Of a stretch of 64,000 bases of DNA, positions 53,760-64,000 are shown in pieces (position 1 is the first letter of the stretch; each line of letters opens with the position of its first letter). The stretch comes from Athripsodes cinereus (lineage: Eukaryota > Arthropoda > Insecta > Trichoptera > Leptoceridae): assembly GCA_947579605.1 (NCBI GenBank), contig OX388325.1, positions 6,753,572-6,817,571 on the forward strand, written 5' to 3'. A program made the translations under genes and the position numbers. The notes below the pieces were generated by a model. It was not told where the DNA came from and did not search any database. It worked only from the letters and a program-made list of their open reading frames with translations.

Positions 53760-54545
53760 TCAGCAACGAGCACCCTGAACTGCAAAAGATTTTGAGATGA
53801 AAGTTGTACCATGAGCCGGGATTGACAGGATGCGCTGGTTATTCGACCTCAGAGGTAAACCGTGACTCGCCAAGTATTCAAAAGCCTCCTTAATATAGTA
53901 CGGGGTTGATCCTGCGTACAGAGCATTGTGGACAAATGTGAGTAGATGGAACTCACGTCTTTGTCGTACAGTAAGCCATTTCAGGGTATTACGATATTCA
54001 GAAATGTGGTCAGTTTTTTTTAGATTAAAAATAAACCTTATGCCAACATTCTGAAGTCGATCAAGTTTGTCAATTAGATCCTGATTCATGTCCACATACA
54101 CGATATCAGCATAGTCGATAATGGGCAACAGCAAGGATTGGACCAATAAAATTTTTACTTTAGTGGGCAAGAATTTTTGCAGCATCTTAAGGGTGTGGAA
54201 CTTGTAAAAAAACTTTTTCTTTAGAGTGTTAAATTGATGCTGCCAAGAGAGTCTCTGGTCCATGATTATGCCCAAATTCTTTACTGTCGCCGAAGAGGGT
54301 ATTGCTACTGAATTCATAGTAGTGGGAGGTAAATTCATATTTTTCAACCTAGACATAGAGTGAAGGCTACCAACGAATATTGTCTGGGTTTTTGAGGCAT
54401 TGAGGAGTAATCCATGAGCACTAGCCCAGTTTGAGATCTGTTGCAAACACTCATTGGTAGAATAAATGGCAGAGGAGATATTGTGAAGTTTAGCATGTGT
54501 ATAGATTTGCAAATCGTCCGCATATAGATGGTAGCGACAAGGCAA
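53760..54545 (-). pseudogene. CR1/jockey-like LINE RT, C-terminal half, open 261 codons
   Basis: The minus frame includes the catalytic YADDLQIYTHAK near its start, then LLLNASKTQTIFVGS, VKNLGIIMDQRLSWQHQFNT and LLPIIDYADIVYVDM, and ends SKSFAVQGARC. Both ends are truncated: the protein would normally continue after AVQGAR with LWNSLP. It is still open and therefore fairly young. It is inserted in the antisense LINE of hAT element 1. Confidence 0.85.
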
Positions 54546-54547
54546 CT

Positions 54548-54665
54548 GTTTCTAATCATGTCAACCCTTTCTCCACTTATGTATACTTTTGTCCAGTTTT
54601 TAATTTCTTTTTCATTCATCAATGGTTTAAATAATTAATACTTTTGTCTTACACCTTGTTCGACT
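54548..54665 (-). pseudogene. Antisense LINE RT piece (start of captured segment)
   Basis: Reverse complement begins AGTCGAACAAGGTGTAAGAC (V-E-Q-G-V-R-Q) and continues to NEKEIKNWTKVYISGERVDM. The family matches 59121-60558, and the boundary is the same as in hAT element 2. Confidence 0.65.
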
Positions 54666-54855
54666 ATTTGTAAAAAGTATTTTAAAAAGGTATTTTAAAA
54701 AAGTATTTTGAAAATACGTATTTTGTATTTTGTATTTAAATACCATTTTGAAAAAGTATTTAGTATTTTGTATTTGAAATACAAAAATTCAAAAGTATTT
54801 GTATTTTGTATTTAAATACTTTTTTGGAAGTATTTTGCACATCTCTGATAATAAT

Positions 54856-55050
54856 CACACTGCTAAAGACATACCTACTTTGTCTTAGATCCGTTCATTA
54901 GTTAAACAATTCGAAATATTTATTTGTGGAATTGAAAATAGGTAGGTACATTATATTTTTTCATAACTAAATATTTAACATTTAAATAGAATCGTGTATT
55001 TTTTAGTTATTTGTGGAATTGACTGATCACTAAACACATAATTATACATA
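54856..55050. repeat. Relic of the ACTGTCCAGTT element
   Basis: ATTCGAAATATTTATTTGTG and GAATTGAAAATAG are the inverse of 27580-27625; no terminus is recognisable. Confidence 0.45.
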
Positions 55051-55181
55051 TAACACCCAAACCCAGACCAATTTGATAAAGATAATCAATTTTTCATTTT
55101 GCCCTGGCCGGGAATAAAAACGCGAGACCCAAAGTGATTCGACGGTAGCGAGAGTGTTACCTCCGCGCAACGCTGGCCGAC
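55051..55181 (-). repeat. tRNA-derived SINE, family 2, decayed
   Basis: TAACACCCAAACCCAGACCA, TTTTGCCCTGGCCGGGAAT and CGCGCAACGCTGGCCGA match 48493-48609. The B-box is mutated (GGGAATAAAAACG). Confidence 0.65.
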
Positions 55182-55399
55182 TGCCCCTTATTTTCAAGCA
55201 GTTTAATTGTTCATACATTATTTAATCCACTTAGTTGGATAATATAATTTTTATGTTTACTGTGTTTAAAATTAATTAAGCATGACATATATAACCGAAT
55301 AATCCCAAACGTTTTAAATTTAATGTTTGAATAAAATGTAGAGACTATGGATCACATTTTCTTTGAATATGCACGCGTGATTTTTGTAGTCCTTTGTAT

Positions 55400-55403
<4 letters not shown>

Positions 55404-55432
<29 letters not shown>
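55404..55432 (+). repeat. (CT)n microsatellite
   Basis: Uninterrupted CT dinucleotide run of about 14 units. Confidence 0.95.
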
Positions 55433-55434
<2 letters not shown>

Positions 55435-55578
55435 GTATTTAAGCATTGTATGTATTAAGTGCCTTATAAATTAAGTTTGTATAAACACTGTAATTGGACT
55501 TATTTTTTTGTTACTATGATTTAAGTTACTTATGTATTATGTGCTGTTGTGTTTAAATAAATATCCAATTCGCTAGGA

Positions 55579-55901
55579 CAGTGGTCGGCAAAGTGCGGCT
55601 CCGGAGCCGCATGTGGCTCTTTGGCCCCGTAAGTGCGGCTCTCACGGCCTAGCCTAGAGTTAAATTAGTTAGAGAACGAAACATTTGAAAACGTGAAATT
55701 AGAAAATAAATTTTAAAAAATTAATTTCAATAAATAAGAATTTCACCATACATAATTCCTAATTTCCCTAAATAAGCGAAGGTCTAAAATTATAATAAAG
55801 GTTTACTAAATTAATAAACAGATTTGGCTCTCAATTTTTTTTTGATCAGTGTAATGTAGGTACATATTTGGCTCTTTGGCGAATTAGTTTGCCGATCACT
55901 G
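55579..55901. mobile_element. hAT MITE, 323 bp, perfect target duplication
   Basis: CAGTGGTCGGCAAAGTGCGG and TTAGTTTGCCGATCACTG are the ends, and CGCTAGGA is duplicated (55571-55578, 55902-55909). The GGCTCCGGAGCCGC dyad is near the left end. The ends resemble the widespread CAGTGGTCGGCAAA hAT group. Confidence 0.93.
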
Positions 55902-56284
55902 CGCTAGGATGACGTTGAACATTGTTTCATTACACCAAACAAGTGAAATGACACACGGGAAATTCAGTCATACATAATATAATGGGGCTTATAAAATTAA
56001 CCTTATCTTCCTAACAAATTAAGCCACAATTATGTGTAACAACATAATAAAACCGCAATGATAAGCGGTACTATTTAATACGAATTAATATTACGCAATC
56101 TAACGCCCTCTAAATGAACTAAAGCACAGAATAATACCTATAAGTTGGTTGTAAATGATAGGTACAATCCCATCTACCTACACTTGGAAGTATCCAGCAT
56201 GTGGTACCCATACCAGGTACTAGGTATCCCAGAACAATACCTACACATGAAGCTGTCATTGGGGTTTATAAGAGAGAATATCGG

Positions 56285-56380
56285 AGCCTTTGATAAGTCG
56301 CCCGGTAGTGCGACTTACCAAAGGACATCTCGCGACAAGATGGGAGTGCGGGTTCAAGTTCCGTCCGGGGCACTACAAAA
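56285..56380 (+). repeat. tRNA-like SINE head (tentative)
   Basis: GTCGCCCGGTAGTGCGAC, a possible D-arm hairpin, is followed by GCGGGTTCAAGTTCCGTC, a B-box with partly paired flanks. The layout is like 14-125. Confidence 0.4.
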
Positions 56381-56464
56381 TGAGGTGACGTTGTCTTTTC
56401 TAAACCTTATAGTAGTTTCATGTGTTAAATTTACATATGTGACCTCATACTATGGTTAAATAAC

Positions 56465-56640
56465 GAGTTCGTCGGTAGCCTGGGGGTAGAGTCTCGGCCT
56501 TGTGAACAAGGGGTCCGGGGTTCGATCCCAGGTGCCGGCAAATTCCCCTTTCACGACACAAGTTTTTAGCTTACTGTGAAAGGTGTATAAGGTTGTATTT
56601 GGGTTTATAACAAAACCCAAATATATCTTTTAAAAAAAAA
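56465..56640 (+). repeat. tRNA-derived SINE, family 1, intact
   Basis: It is almost identical to 51171-51345: GAGTTCGTCGGTAGCCTGGG, GGGGTTCGATCCCAGG, CACGACACAAGTTTTTAGC and a CCCAAATATATC tail with an A run. High identity suggests recent activity of the family. Confidence 0.87.
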
Positions 56641-56753
56641 TAATTGTAAAATAACATCGACATGAACTAAAACACAGGTTTGTAGGTACATATACCTAAT
56701 AATAATAAACACTTTATTGCCAAAAATAAATTTTACAAAAGGAGTACATATAT

Positions 56754-57981
56754 TAGTGATGTAACGAATGTGTGATTTTGGATATTCGAGAATGCGAATG
56801 CGAATATTTGTTGCCGACATTCGCGAATGCGAATAGCGAATATTGACTTGCTTGAATTTCTACAATTGAATCGATCAATTTTAACTAAATAATAAAAATA
56901 GGGTATAGTTTTTATTATTTAGTTAAAAAAAGGAAAGAAAATCTCGCTCTAGACTGAAATATTAAGCTTTTTTTAAATATCTCCATTTAATGAAAAAATA
57001 ACATAGGTACCTTTTAACATTCATCGCATTCGTTTTCGCAAAAAAATATGCGAATATTATTTTGGTAATAAAAAGTATCGGATTTTCGGTAAAAGTACCG
57101 GATACTTACCCGGTACGTTTTAGAAAAAGGTACTGCAAGAAAATATTCTTTAACCTGTCCGTGAGTGAATAAAGAAAAAATAAAAGTGTATGGCAGAGTG
57201 AATTAATTCAACTTTCACTTTTTAAATATTTTTTTATTGCATGTTATAGAAAATAATCCCTAGAATAAATGTTTATAAGGAACCAACTCTCAAAAATTAA
57301 TAATAACGGAGTTATACAACAAAAACAATTTTGATATGTCATGTCTGCTCCGGTATTGTCAACAATGGGTTCAACATAGGAATATTTATTATTATTAAAA
57401 ATATTTATTTTTATTTGTTTTTAACAAAAACTTATGTAGGTACTAACTAATAAAATTGTCCAGAATTAGCACAAAAAGTAAAAAAAAATCACAAAACACT
57501 CCATAAAATAACACCCATAGCGCACGAACGCACGCAGCAAAATGGTTTGCAACCGCGAGTGACGGCTAGGTATTTCAAGCGGCGCGGCGGTCACGTGACA
57601 TTTTGTATAGGCGATAAATAAGGTCTAAACACGCCTATTTTTGATTTTTTCCTTGTGATTGGTAAAGTACATCCGACAGATTGGACCAATGATGAAATTG
57701 ACGAATTTGGCGGGAATACCTAAATATTACTGGATCAAACGCACGGGTGCGTGCGTACTCCAGATCCCATAATATTTCTTGCACGCACCGGTGCGTTGGT
57801 ACTCCTTTACAGGAGAAAACCGAGGAGTTTTGAAATATTTTAAATTCCTATACCATTTATAAATTTGGCGAAGGGGGGTAGAAATTTTAATATTAGAGCA
57901 ATAAATCTAAGCAAGTTAATATTCGCTATTCGCATTCGCGAATATCCAAAATCTCACATTCGTTATTCGTACGCATCACTA
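56754..57981. mobile_element. hAT-like fold-back element with GCGAATATTCGC repeats
   Basis: TAGTGATGTAACGAATGTG and the inverse ending CGCATCACTA are the termini. ATTTTGGATATTCG / CGAATATCCAAAAT extend them, with arrays of GCGAATA/TATTCGC. Flanks ACATATAT and ATCTATAT are only a partial duplication. The 0.9 kb interior has no recognisable ORF. Confidence 0.75.
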
Positions 57982-58599
57982 ATCTATATACATACATGTA
58001 TCTAAGTGAGAACTATCTACTACAGTATTAATGAGATGGTGGGTTGTTTATGAGGGATTTTACTTTATGTTTGAATGAGCCTATAGTTGAAAAGGACCGA
58101 ATATCATTGGGGAGGTTGTTCCAGATTCTGGCAGCATGTACGGTGAAAGACGATGAGTAATAAGATGTACTATGAGGTGGGAATTCTAGACGCGACTATT
58201 TTATCAGTTGCACCAACACCACCTTAGTGTTGGTTGCACCCTATAATGGGTTGTTCACACGAGGCGAATATCGTCAGGGAACCAAAATATTGTCAGCCAT
58301 TTGAGCCAAAAACAGTAAAAACGATATTTATTTATTTATTTTATTCTTCACTGTACATTGGTTACAATATTATATAATGATATTGTCTCAAGTTGACAAC
58401 TTTTCAACTTTTGGTTTTTGGTATCCCTATGCGCGCATGCGTAGATATGCGCTGGATCCGTATCTGTGGTAAAAACTTTATAAATGTTTCCGTTTCGTGA
58501 CAGATTTAAAAAAAATGCTCAAATGTCATTTATTACATTTTGTTATACATTTGAGCATTTTTATAATTTTTCAAGCGTAATAATTCAAAACCACAATAT

Positions 58600-58740
58600 A
58601 AGATAATTAACAGCTACAATTCAGCGATGAGGCACGCCACCAAATCAGTCAGTCTACATTTTTATTACATGATGTTAGTCCACTCGGTAGGTAGGTACCC
58701 CACTTGTTGGATATTATGCCGTAATGGTATAATGGTATTA
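58600..58740 (+). repeat. Interspersed repeat, ATTCAGC...GTAATGGT family
   Basis: AATTCAGCGATGAGGCACGC, TTTATTACATGATGTTAGTC and CCACTTGTTGGATATTATGC match 27150-27290 loosely. Confidence 0.5.
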
Positions 58741-59120
58741 ATATTATTTAACAGACGCCTCATGTGATTAGGGTTGCCACCTTTTTTATTTGCAGTTAAA
58801 GTACATTGGTTATTAAAGGTAAGAAAAAAAAGTATCCACATACCTACCTAGTATCAAAATTAAGTAGATACGATTTATTTTTCTTCATTTATTATTGTGT
58901 CTAAAAACATATTTTTTATTGCTTTTTGCAGTTTGTATCAAATTAGTATCTCTACTAAACTTGAAGTGATATTATTACAGTACATAAATCAGAGATGTGA
59001 CGTATTTGAAATAAAAGTACTTAAAATACAAGTACAAAATACAAAATACGTATTTTCATTTTGTATTTCAAATACCTTTTCGTAAAAAGTATTTTGTATT
59101 TTATTTGAAATACTTTTTTT

Positions 59121-60558
59121 AGTCGAACAAGGCGTAAGACAAGGATGCTCAATGTCGCCAGCTCTCTTTAACTGCTATATACAGCGAGCCATTGATGAAC
59201 TGAGAGAAGAAATGAAGAACTGGACAGGAGTAAAAATAAATGGGAAAAAGGTCGACATGATAAGATATGCTGACGACATAGCACTGCTCGCAGACTCCGA
59301 GATGGAGCTGAACGAAGCCCTAGGAAAAATGGAAAGTATACTGTTGTCAAAGTACAACATGAAAATAAATAAAGAAAAAACAAAATGTATGGTCGTTGGA
59401 AGAGAGGAAGCGACTGCGAACATTGCCATAAATGGAGTGAACATCAAACAAGTAAGTTACTCGAGTAACTGAGCACCTTAGAGCTAAAAAGAACTTTGGT
59501 ATCAATTCTGAAATGGCGGACCATGCTAGAGATACGGGCCATGATTTTGAACTCAGCGGTGTGGAATTGCTGCAAAAATGTTCAAAAGGCAAAAAACTAG
59601 ACATCTTGGAAACATTAGAATTTAATAATCATAAAAATTTAGTAAATATTCAACACCCACAAATAACCTCACCACTACTTCTGCTCCTGAACCCGCCCCT
59701 GAACTTTTCACCCCCACCCTCCACACACCCCCTACCAATTGTAACCACTCCTTAGATTTTTAATATTGTTGTATGTCCTTCAATTTTAGATTTAGTATTG
59801 TGTTTTTACTGATGATGGCTACATTGTAGTTGAAAACGTTTTAATAATTAAACAATCTCATAGTGGAATAAAACAGTGTTTTGATTTAAATTAAATATTT
59901 TCCTTTAAAATGCATTTCCACAAAGTTACACTTGAAAATATAGAATTTTTAAGTGAATTCGTGTACCTGGGCAGCAGAATAAACCAGGATGGACGCTCCA
60001 AAGCAGAAATTGTAAGCAGAATAAACCAGGCAAGGATTGCCTTTAACATAAAATCGAAGATATTGGAATCCCCAAATATTGACTTAAACGTAAGGAAGAA
60101 CCTTACTAAAGCCTTTGTATGGAGCATTCTGCTTTATGGTTGTGAGACATGGACCATCAGCAAGAGTGAAAGCGGACGGTTGGCGGCCTTTGAAATGTGG
60201 TGCTACAGACGCATGCTTAAGATCCATTGGTCGGAGCACGTCGGAAACGAAGAAGTATTAACCAGGGTAGGCGAAAAAAGGCAACTCCTTAAGAGAATCA
60301 GCCAACAACGAGCTAACTGGATTGGCTACAACATCAGGCACCCAGGACTACTCATCGCCATCGCGGAGGGTAAGACCGAGGGGACAAATGGCAGAGGCCG
60401 ACCAAGAGACGCATAAATATGGACCAACTGAAGAGGGACATGAACTGTGGCTCATACGTAGAGCTGAAAAGACTGGCTGAGAATAGAGACGAATGGAGAA
60501 GAAAAACCAAACTAGTTGCAGACCAATCCAATGGATTGTAACTCATTATATATTATAT
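59121..60558 (+). pseudogene. LINE reverse transcriptase, 5' truncated, split by a Penelope-like element
   Basis: VEQGVRQGCSMSPALFNCYI, KVDMIRYADDIALLADSE (catalytic YADD) and KMESILLSKYNMKINKEKTK lie before 59460. EFVYLGSRINQDGRSKAEIV, LLYGCETWTISKSE and GEKRQLLKRISQQRANWIGY follow 59930. A one-base frameshift after RGRPRDA precedes MDQLKRDMN-type sequence to 60540. The insert is flanked by ATACTTTTTTT at both ends (59110-59120, 60559-60569), a LINE-type target duplication. Confidence 0.88.
59461..59922 (+). mobile_element. 5'-truncated Penelope-like element inside the LINE
   Basis: AAGTTAC is duplicated at 59454-59460 and 59923-59929. The 5' part encodes the end of the GIY-YIG domain (EHLRAKKNFGINSEMADHAR, then SGVELLQKCSKGKKLDILET), close to 62364-62880. 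The 3' UTR runs to CTGATGATGGCTAC, GTGGAATAAAACAGTG and GCATTTCCAC. Confidence 0.85.
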
Positions 60559-61192
60559 ATACTTTTTTTGAGTATTTTGTATTTTACACAAAATACCTTT
60601 TCATTTGTTTGAAACAAAATTCTGCCATTCATTGATATATAATGGCTCGCTGTATATAACAGTTAAAGAGTGCTGGAAATATTGAATACCCCTGTCTTAC
60701 ACCTTGTTCGACTATTTGTAAAAAGTGTTTTAAAAAAGTATTTTGAAAATACGTATTTTGTATTTTGTACTTAAATACCATTTTGAAAAAGTATTTAGTA
60801 TTTTGTATTTGAAATATAAAAATTCAAAAGTATTTGTATTTTGTATTTAAATACTTTTTTGAAAGTATTTTGCACATCTCTGTAAATATTCATAGTATTA
60901 TTATTAAACAATTGCACAGCATATTTATAGACTATATTTAAATGTATACTTATATATAATAAAATGAATAATCCATTTTTTATCAAGTCGCTTTGCACCG
61001 ATCGATTAATTTCGTTTAACGAAAAAATACTTAGGACTAAACTTTTCAAAATCCCAAAGAAATGAAATCATGCGAAATACAGTATTTTCGTGTACTTTAT
61101 TGTTATCATAAAGTAAAGAGTACAATTATTACTCACCTGAAATAAAGTACAATACTTCATTATAAAGTACGGGTGGCAACCCTAAATGTAAT

Positions 61193-62130
61193 ATAAACAT
61201 GCGTGTCGTTTTTTCGCTGAAAATTTTGACATTAAAGATGGATTATAGTGCCGAATTGAAGTTGTTAAATAATTTACACGACAAGACATCTTAAGGAAAA
61301 GACTGCTAAACAGCTAGACTTATACTTTGGCGGGGACTCACCACCTCTGGATAAAGTGCCGGATAGCTAATCCAACACAAATCTAACGGATAAAACGAAA
61401 AATGCGTTATACGACTCCCTGACGGCGCTATCCTATAGATTAAGGTCTAGATAAGTTATCCAGCTTATCTTAAGAGACACAAACAGAAACAAAATAAACT
61501 TTACAAAGTGTTTTTTTTTGAAAATCTAAGTCTGTGTTCAAAACTGCACGTTTATAATAATATTATGACTAAGGTTCATTCGCCATCTAAAATTCGTATA
61601 GGTAGTTTTTTTTTATATTATTTAGTTGTTGCAGAATATAACTGACAATATAATATTCAATTTGCCACATTTATAACAACGCAATATAATCTTTTTGAAG
61701 GTTAAACATATTTATATACGAAAATAAACTAAGACAATATTATCACATACCTTATCAAACTTTATAATGCGCGAAACAAAACTGTGTATTTTTTTCACAT
61801 TACACGAAATTGCTGTCGAATAATAATTAATTGATTTTCAATAGAATAATGTGTTTCAGTACAAGACAACCGCAACGCCGGCGTTATTTGATAACAATGT
61901 GTAGGGCGTCTATTTTGCACGCAGTCCAAATATAAATATGATTGGATTAAGCATTTATCAAATATAACAGATAGGTATGCTAAGTAATGCTACAACTATT
62001 CAACGTTAAAACTAGTCTAGAGTTTCGGTTTCTAATCCTGTTCTGGCTTTGGCCTTAAAGCGCCCCTTTAGCAAAAACGATAAAACAGTAAATTTTCACT
62101 TTTCTACTTTTGAAGAGCAAACACTGTGGA
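61193..62130. other. No recognised gene
   Basis: AT-rich DNA. A few repeat words are present but no terminus, exon or RNA gene could be supported. Confidence 0.45.
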
Positions 62131-62134
62131 AGTT

Positions 62135-62880
62135 CATATTGATTTTTTGATAATTAAAAAACACTATTACTTTCACAAATTATATAAAGAGTTATAAGTA
62201 CTTTTCGGACATCCGTCCATCATCAGTAACAACTTAGAACTAAATAACAAAAGACAACAATCATCTCAGAAAATAGTCATGAGCGGGGAGGATTATGGCG
62301 GGGTTTTTACCTGTTATTGTTTTAGGATTATGGACATGTATAGGTAGGTGTATTGTGTTAAAGCTATGTGTGTGTATTAGTTGTTATAGTGAAAGGATGA
62401 GTCAGTGGGGAAATCAAGGGAGGTATTTGGATATTGATAATATTATTACAATTTCTATTAATTTCTATGGCTTCAAGTACATTCATTTTTTGTCCCTTTT
62501 TACACTTATGTAACAAATGTATTCCATCCATATTGAAGGAATGTCCCGATTCTTTAGCGTGATCTGCCATTTCTGAGTTGACTGCTATGGTGTTTAAGGC
62601 TTTTCTATGTTCTTTATATCTCGCCAAGACCTTCCTGCCTGATTGACCAATATAACATTTTGAACAGTCGTTGCACTCCAATTTATAAATACCGCTGTGG
62701 TCCAACTTGTCGATTTTGTTTTTTGTGTTAAAAATTCTTCTTCCGATATTATTTGTTGTGTAGAAAGCTGGTCTGAAGTTGGCCTTTTTGCATATATTCG
62801 TCGATTCATATGTTAAATATCTTAAAAAAAAAAAAAAAAAAAAGTAAATTTTCAACAAGTTTGGTATACAAACTCTCAAA
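62135..62880 (-). pseudogene. Penelope-like element 3' part with GIY-YIG endonuclease
   Basis: The minus frame from about 62815 reads YESTNICKKANFRPAFYTTN, then KLDHSGIYKLECNDCSKCYI and GQSGRKVLARYKEHRKAL. GIY...YIG, the catalytic Arg and the CCHH-like Cys residues before YIGQ are the Penelope-like GIY-YIG endonuclease, which nicks target DNA for reverse transcription. It ends ITTNTHT at 62364; the 3' UTR reaches AATATGAACTTCCAC at 62132-62146. The RT part is missing: the ORF is cut by a run of A (62821-62843), probably the truncation point. Confidence 0.82.
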
Positions 62881-63700
62881 ACTTGTTGACCCTGCGATTT
62901 TTTTTCTGCGATTGATGTTTTGATTTGATAAAATATGAAAACAAATATTTATTACCAATATTAGATCTTAACTTTAAAAAAAACTTGATTATAGCTTCAT
63001 AGTATTCGTTTATAAATGAGCATATTTCTAAAAATCGAATTCGGGGTGTGTTTGGTACATAAATGCACGAGAATCCTACAAATTTTCATATATTCTTATA
63101 TATTTTTATTACGAATAGTTATTGTAGATAGTTATTACAATTATTGAACGATTAAATTCTATTTCGAATTTTTTTTTCAGTAATATTGACCGATTTCAAA
63201 AATCATTTTTCTATTAAAATTTCTCATATTTTGAAACCAAAAATCACCGCATGAACTCGATTTTTGTATATAATTTTTTTTTTGCTAAAATTCGTACGTA
63301 GTATATATACATATTATGCTTGATGTGATGAATAAAATATAATATATAAGTTACAATTAATTTGTATTTTGATGTAACAAAGAGTACCTAAATAAATCTC
63401 GTCAGTTGGATATTTAGATTTTGTTAACAACAAGTTTTTCTACCAAATTTATTGAAAATTGAGCATTTTACCGTTTTTGCTAGAGAGCGCTTTTAAGCCA
63501 AATCTATCTATCTACGCCATTATTAATGCTGTTCTGGCAATCATATAAAAATCACAGATAGGTATCAATTAAGTTTTTATTTGTTTATTTATTTTATTAT
63601 TTCACGTATTAATATATGTATAGTATTTATTTTAGTATCTATGTGTACATATTTTAAAGACTTTTCTTTCATTTAATTTATTTTTGTTTTTATTTTATTG
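62881..63700. other. AT-rich DNA, nothing recognised
   Basis: Long T and A runs; no supported gene or repeat terminus. Confidence 0.45.
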
Positions 63701-63985
63701 CAGTGGTTCTTAACCGGTGGTGCCTGCACCCCTGGGGGTGCGGGAATGTATTTTTGGAGGTACGGTAGAAGCCCCTACCTAACCATAAAAATGATTAAAT
63801 ATCATTTATTAAATTTCTTGTAATAAAATATTTGAAATCTGCAATTGTTTCCCAATAAACAATAACTTTCGCAAAAAAATGTATTTTTCAAGACTAAAAA
63901 ATTAAAACATATTTTTCAATGGGGTGCGGAGATATATTTTCAGATTCAAAGGGGTGCAACTCGCTAGAAAGGTTAAGAAACACTG
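63701..63985. mobile_element. hAT MITE, 285 bp, perfect target duplication
   Basis: CAGTGGTTCTTAACCGGTGG and AGGTTAAGAAACACTG are the TIRs. TTTTATTG is duplicated (63693-63700, 63986-63993). The ends are those of the CAGTGGTTCTTAA hAT group. No transposase sequence is present. Confidence 0.94.
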
Positions 63986-64000
63986 TTTTATTGGGTCAGT

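Larger units (their letters stand above)
51701..54847. mobile_element. hAT fold-back element 1 (AAATAC/GTATTT repeats), 3.1 kb
   Basis: The ends are CAGAGATGTGACGTATTT and TTTGCACATCTCTG, with a perfect 8 bp target duplication ATAATAAT (51693-51700, 54848-54855). Each arm carries dozens of AAATAC/GTATTT words. The interior holds antisense LINE RT pieces plus later insertions. A sister copy is at 58990-60882. Confidence 0.92.
58990..60882. mobile_element. hAT fold-back element 2 (sister of element 1)
   Basis: CAGAGATGTGACGTATTTG and TTTTGCACATCTCTG with the same AAATAC/GTATTT arms as 51701-54847. A flanking 8 bp duplication is not evident (only TAAAT is shared). The right interior keeps the antisense LINE piece starting AGTCGAACAAGG (60703-60715). 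Confidence 0.85.
58769..61184. mobile_element. hAT-like element (TAGGGTTGCCACC), outermost of nest
   Basis: TAGGGTTGCCACC and GGTGGCAACCCTA are inverted ends, flanked by CATGTGAT (58761-58768) and AATGTAAT (61185-61192), 6 of 8 matching. Most of its 2.4 kb is hAT element 2 inserted inside it. Confidence 0.75.

Overview
The window is about 64 kb of AT-rich nuclear DNA from an insect. The host genes have GT-AG introns of insect type, and one belongs to the arthropod DUF4728 four-helix membrane family. The repeat load looks lepidopteran: tRNA-derived SINEs, RTE/CR1-type LINE ends, Penelope-like GIY-YIG elements, many hAT MITEs and a Ty3/gypsy element. The order Lepidoptera is an inference. One 200-base N gap lies at 1054-1253.

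Few host genes can be supported. (1) A single exon (417-590, +) encodes the catalytic loop of an ADCK1/UbiB-type kinase. (2) A complete three-exon IMP3 gene (15185-19257, -) encodes 183 aa of a U3 snoRNP subunit; its exons join in phase. (3) A complete four-exon DUF4728-type membrane protein gene (28413-39320, -) encodes 171 aa, with an 8.3 kb transposon-filled intron. (4) A decayed multi-exon THAP-domain gene lies at 45546-46683 (-). A very short candidate terminal exon at 3487-3510 (-) is weakly supported.

The rest is mobile DNA. Region by region: 0.6-4.4 kb holds a SINE, MITEs, a split LINE end and a fold-back element. 4.70-14.31 kb is a full-length, apparently intact Ty3/gypsy retrotransposon with 988/989 bp LTRs and a 4 bp target duplication. 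Its gag and pol are linked by a canonical A AAA AAC slippery site directly before the gag stop. A seven-unit array of stem-loops follows pol. 14.8-28 kb holds IMP3, LINE tails, a THAP-bearing DNA transposon remnant, and hairpin MITEs. 28-41 kb is the DUF4728 gene and its intronic transposons, then a hAT deletion derivative inside a MITE. 43-50 kb has a GC-rich unidentified ORF, the THAP pseudogene and fold-back elements. 50-55 kb has a hAT transposase end split by a SINE, then a 3.1 kb hAT fold-back element carrying at least five other insertions. 55-61 kb has further hAT elements and a four-level nest (hAT in hAT, LINE in that, Penelope-like element in that). 62-64 kb has a Penelope-like GIY-YIG domain and a hAT MITE ending near the window edge.

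No operon, CRISPR array or bacterial-type system is present. The most interesting material is the gypsy element's translational and RNA-structure signals, the datable nested insertions, the hAT elements with private palindromic subterminal motifs and captured LINE sequence, the repeated THAP relics, and a LINE end lying directly against the IMP3 stop codon.
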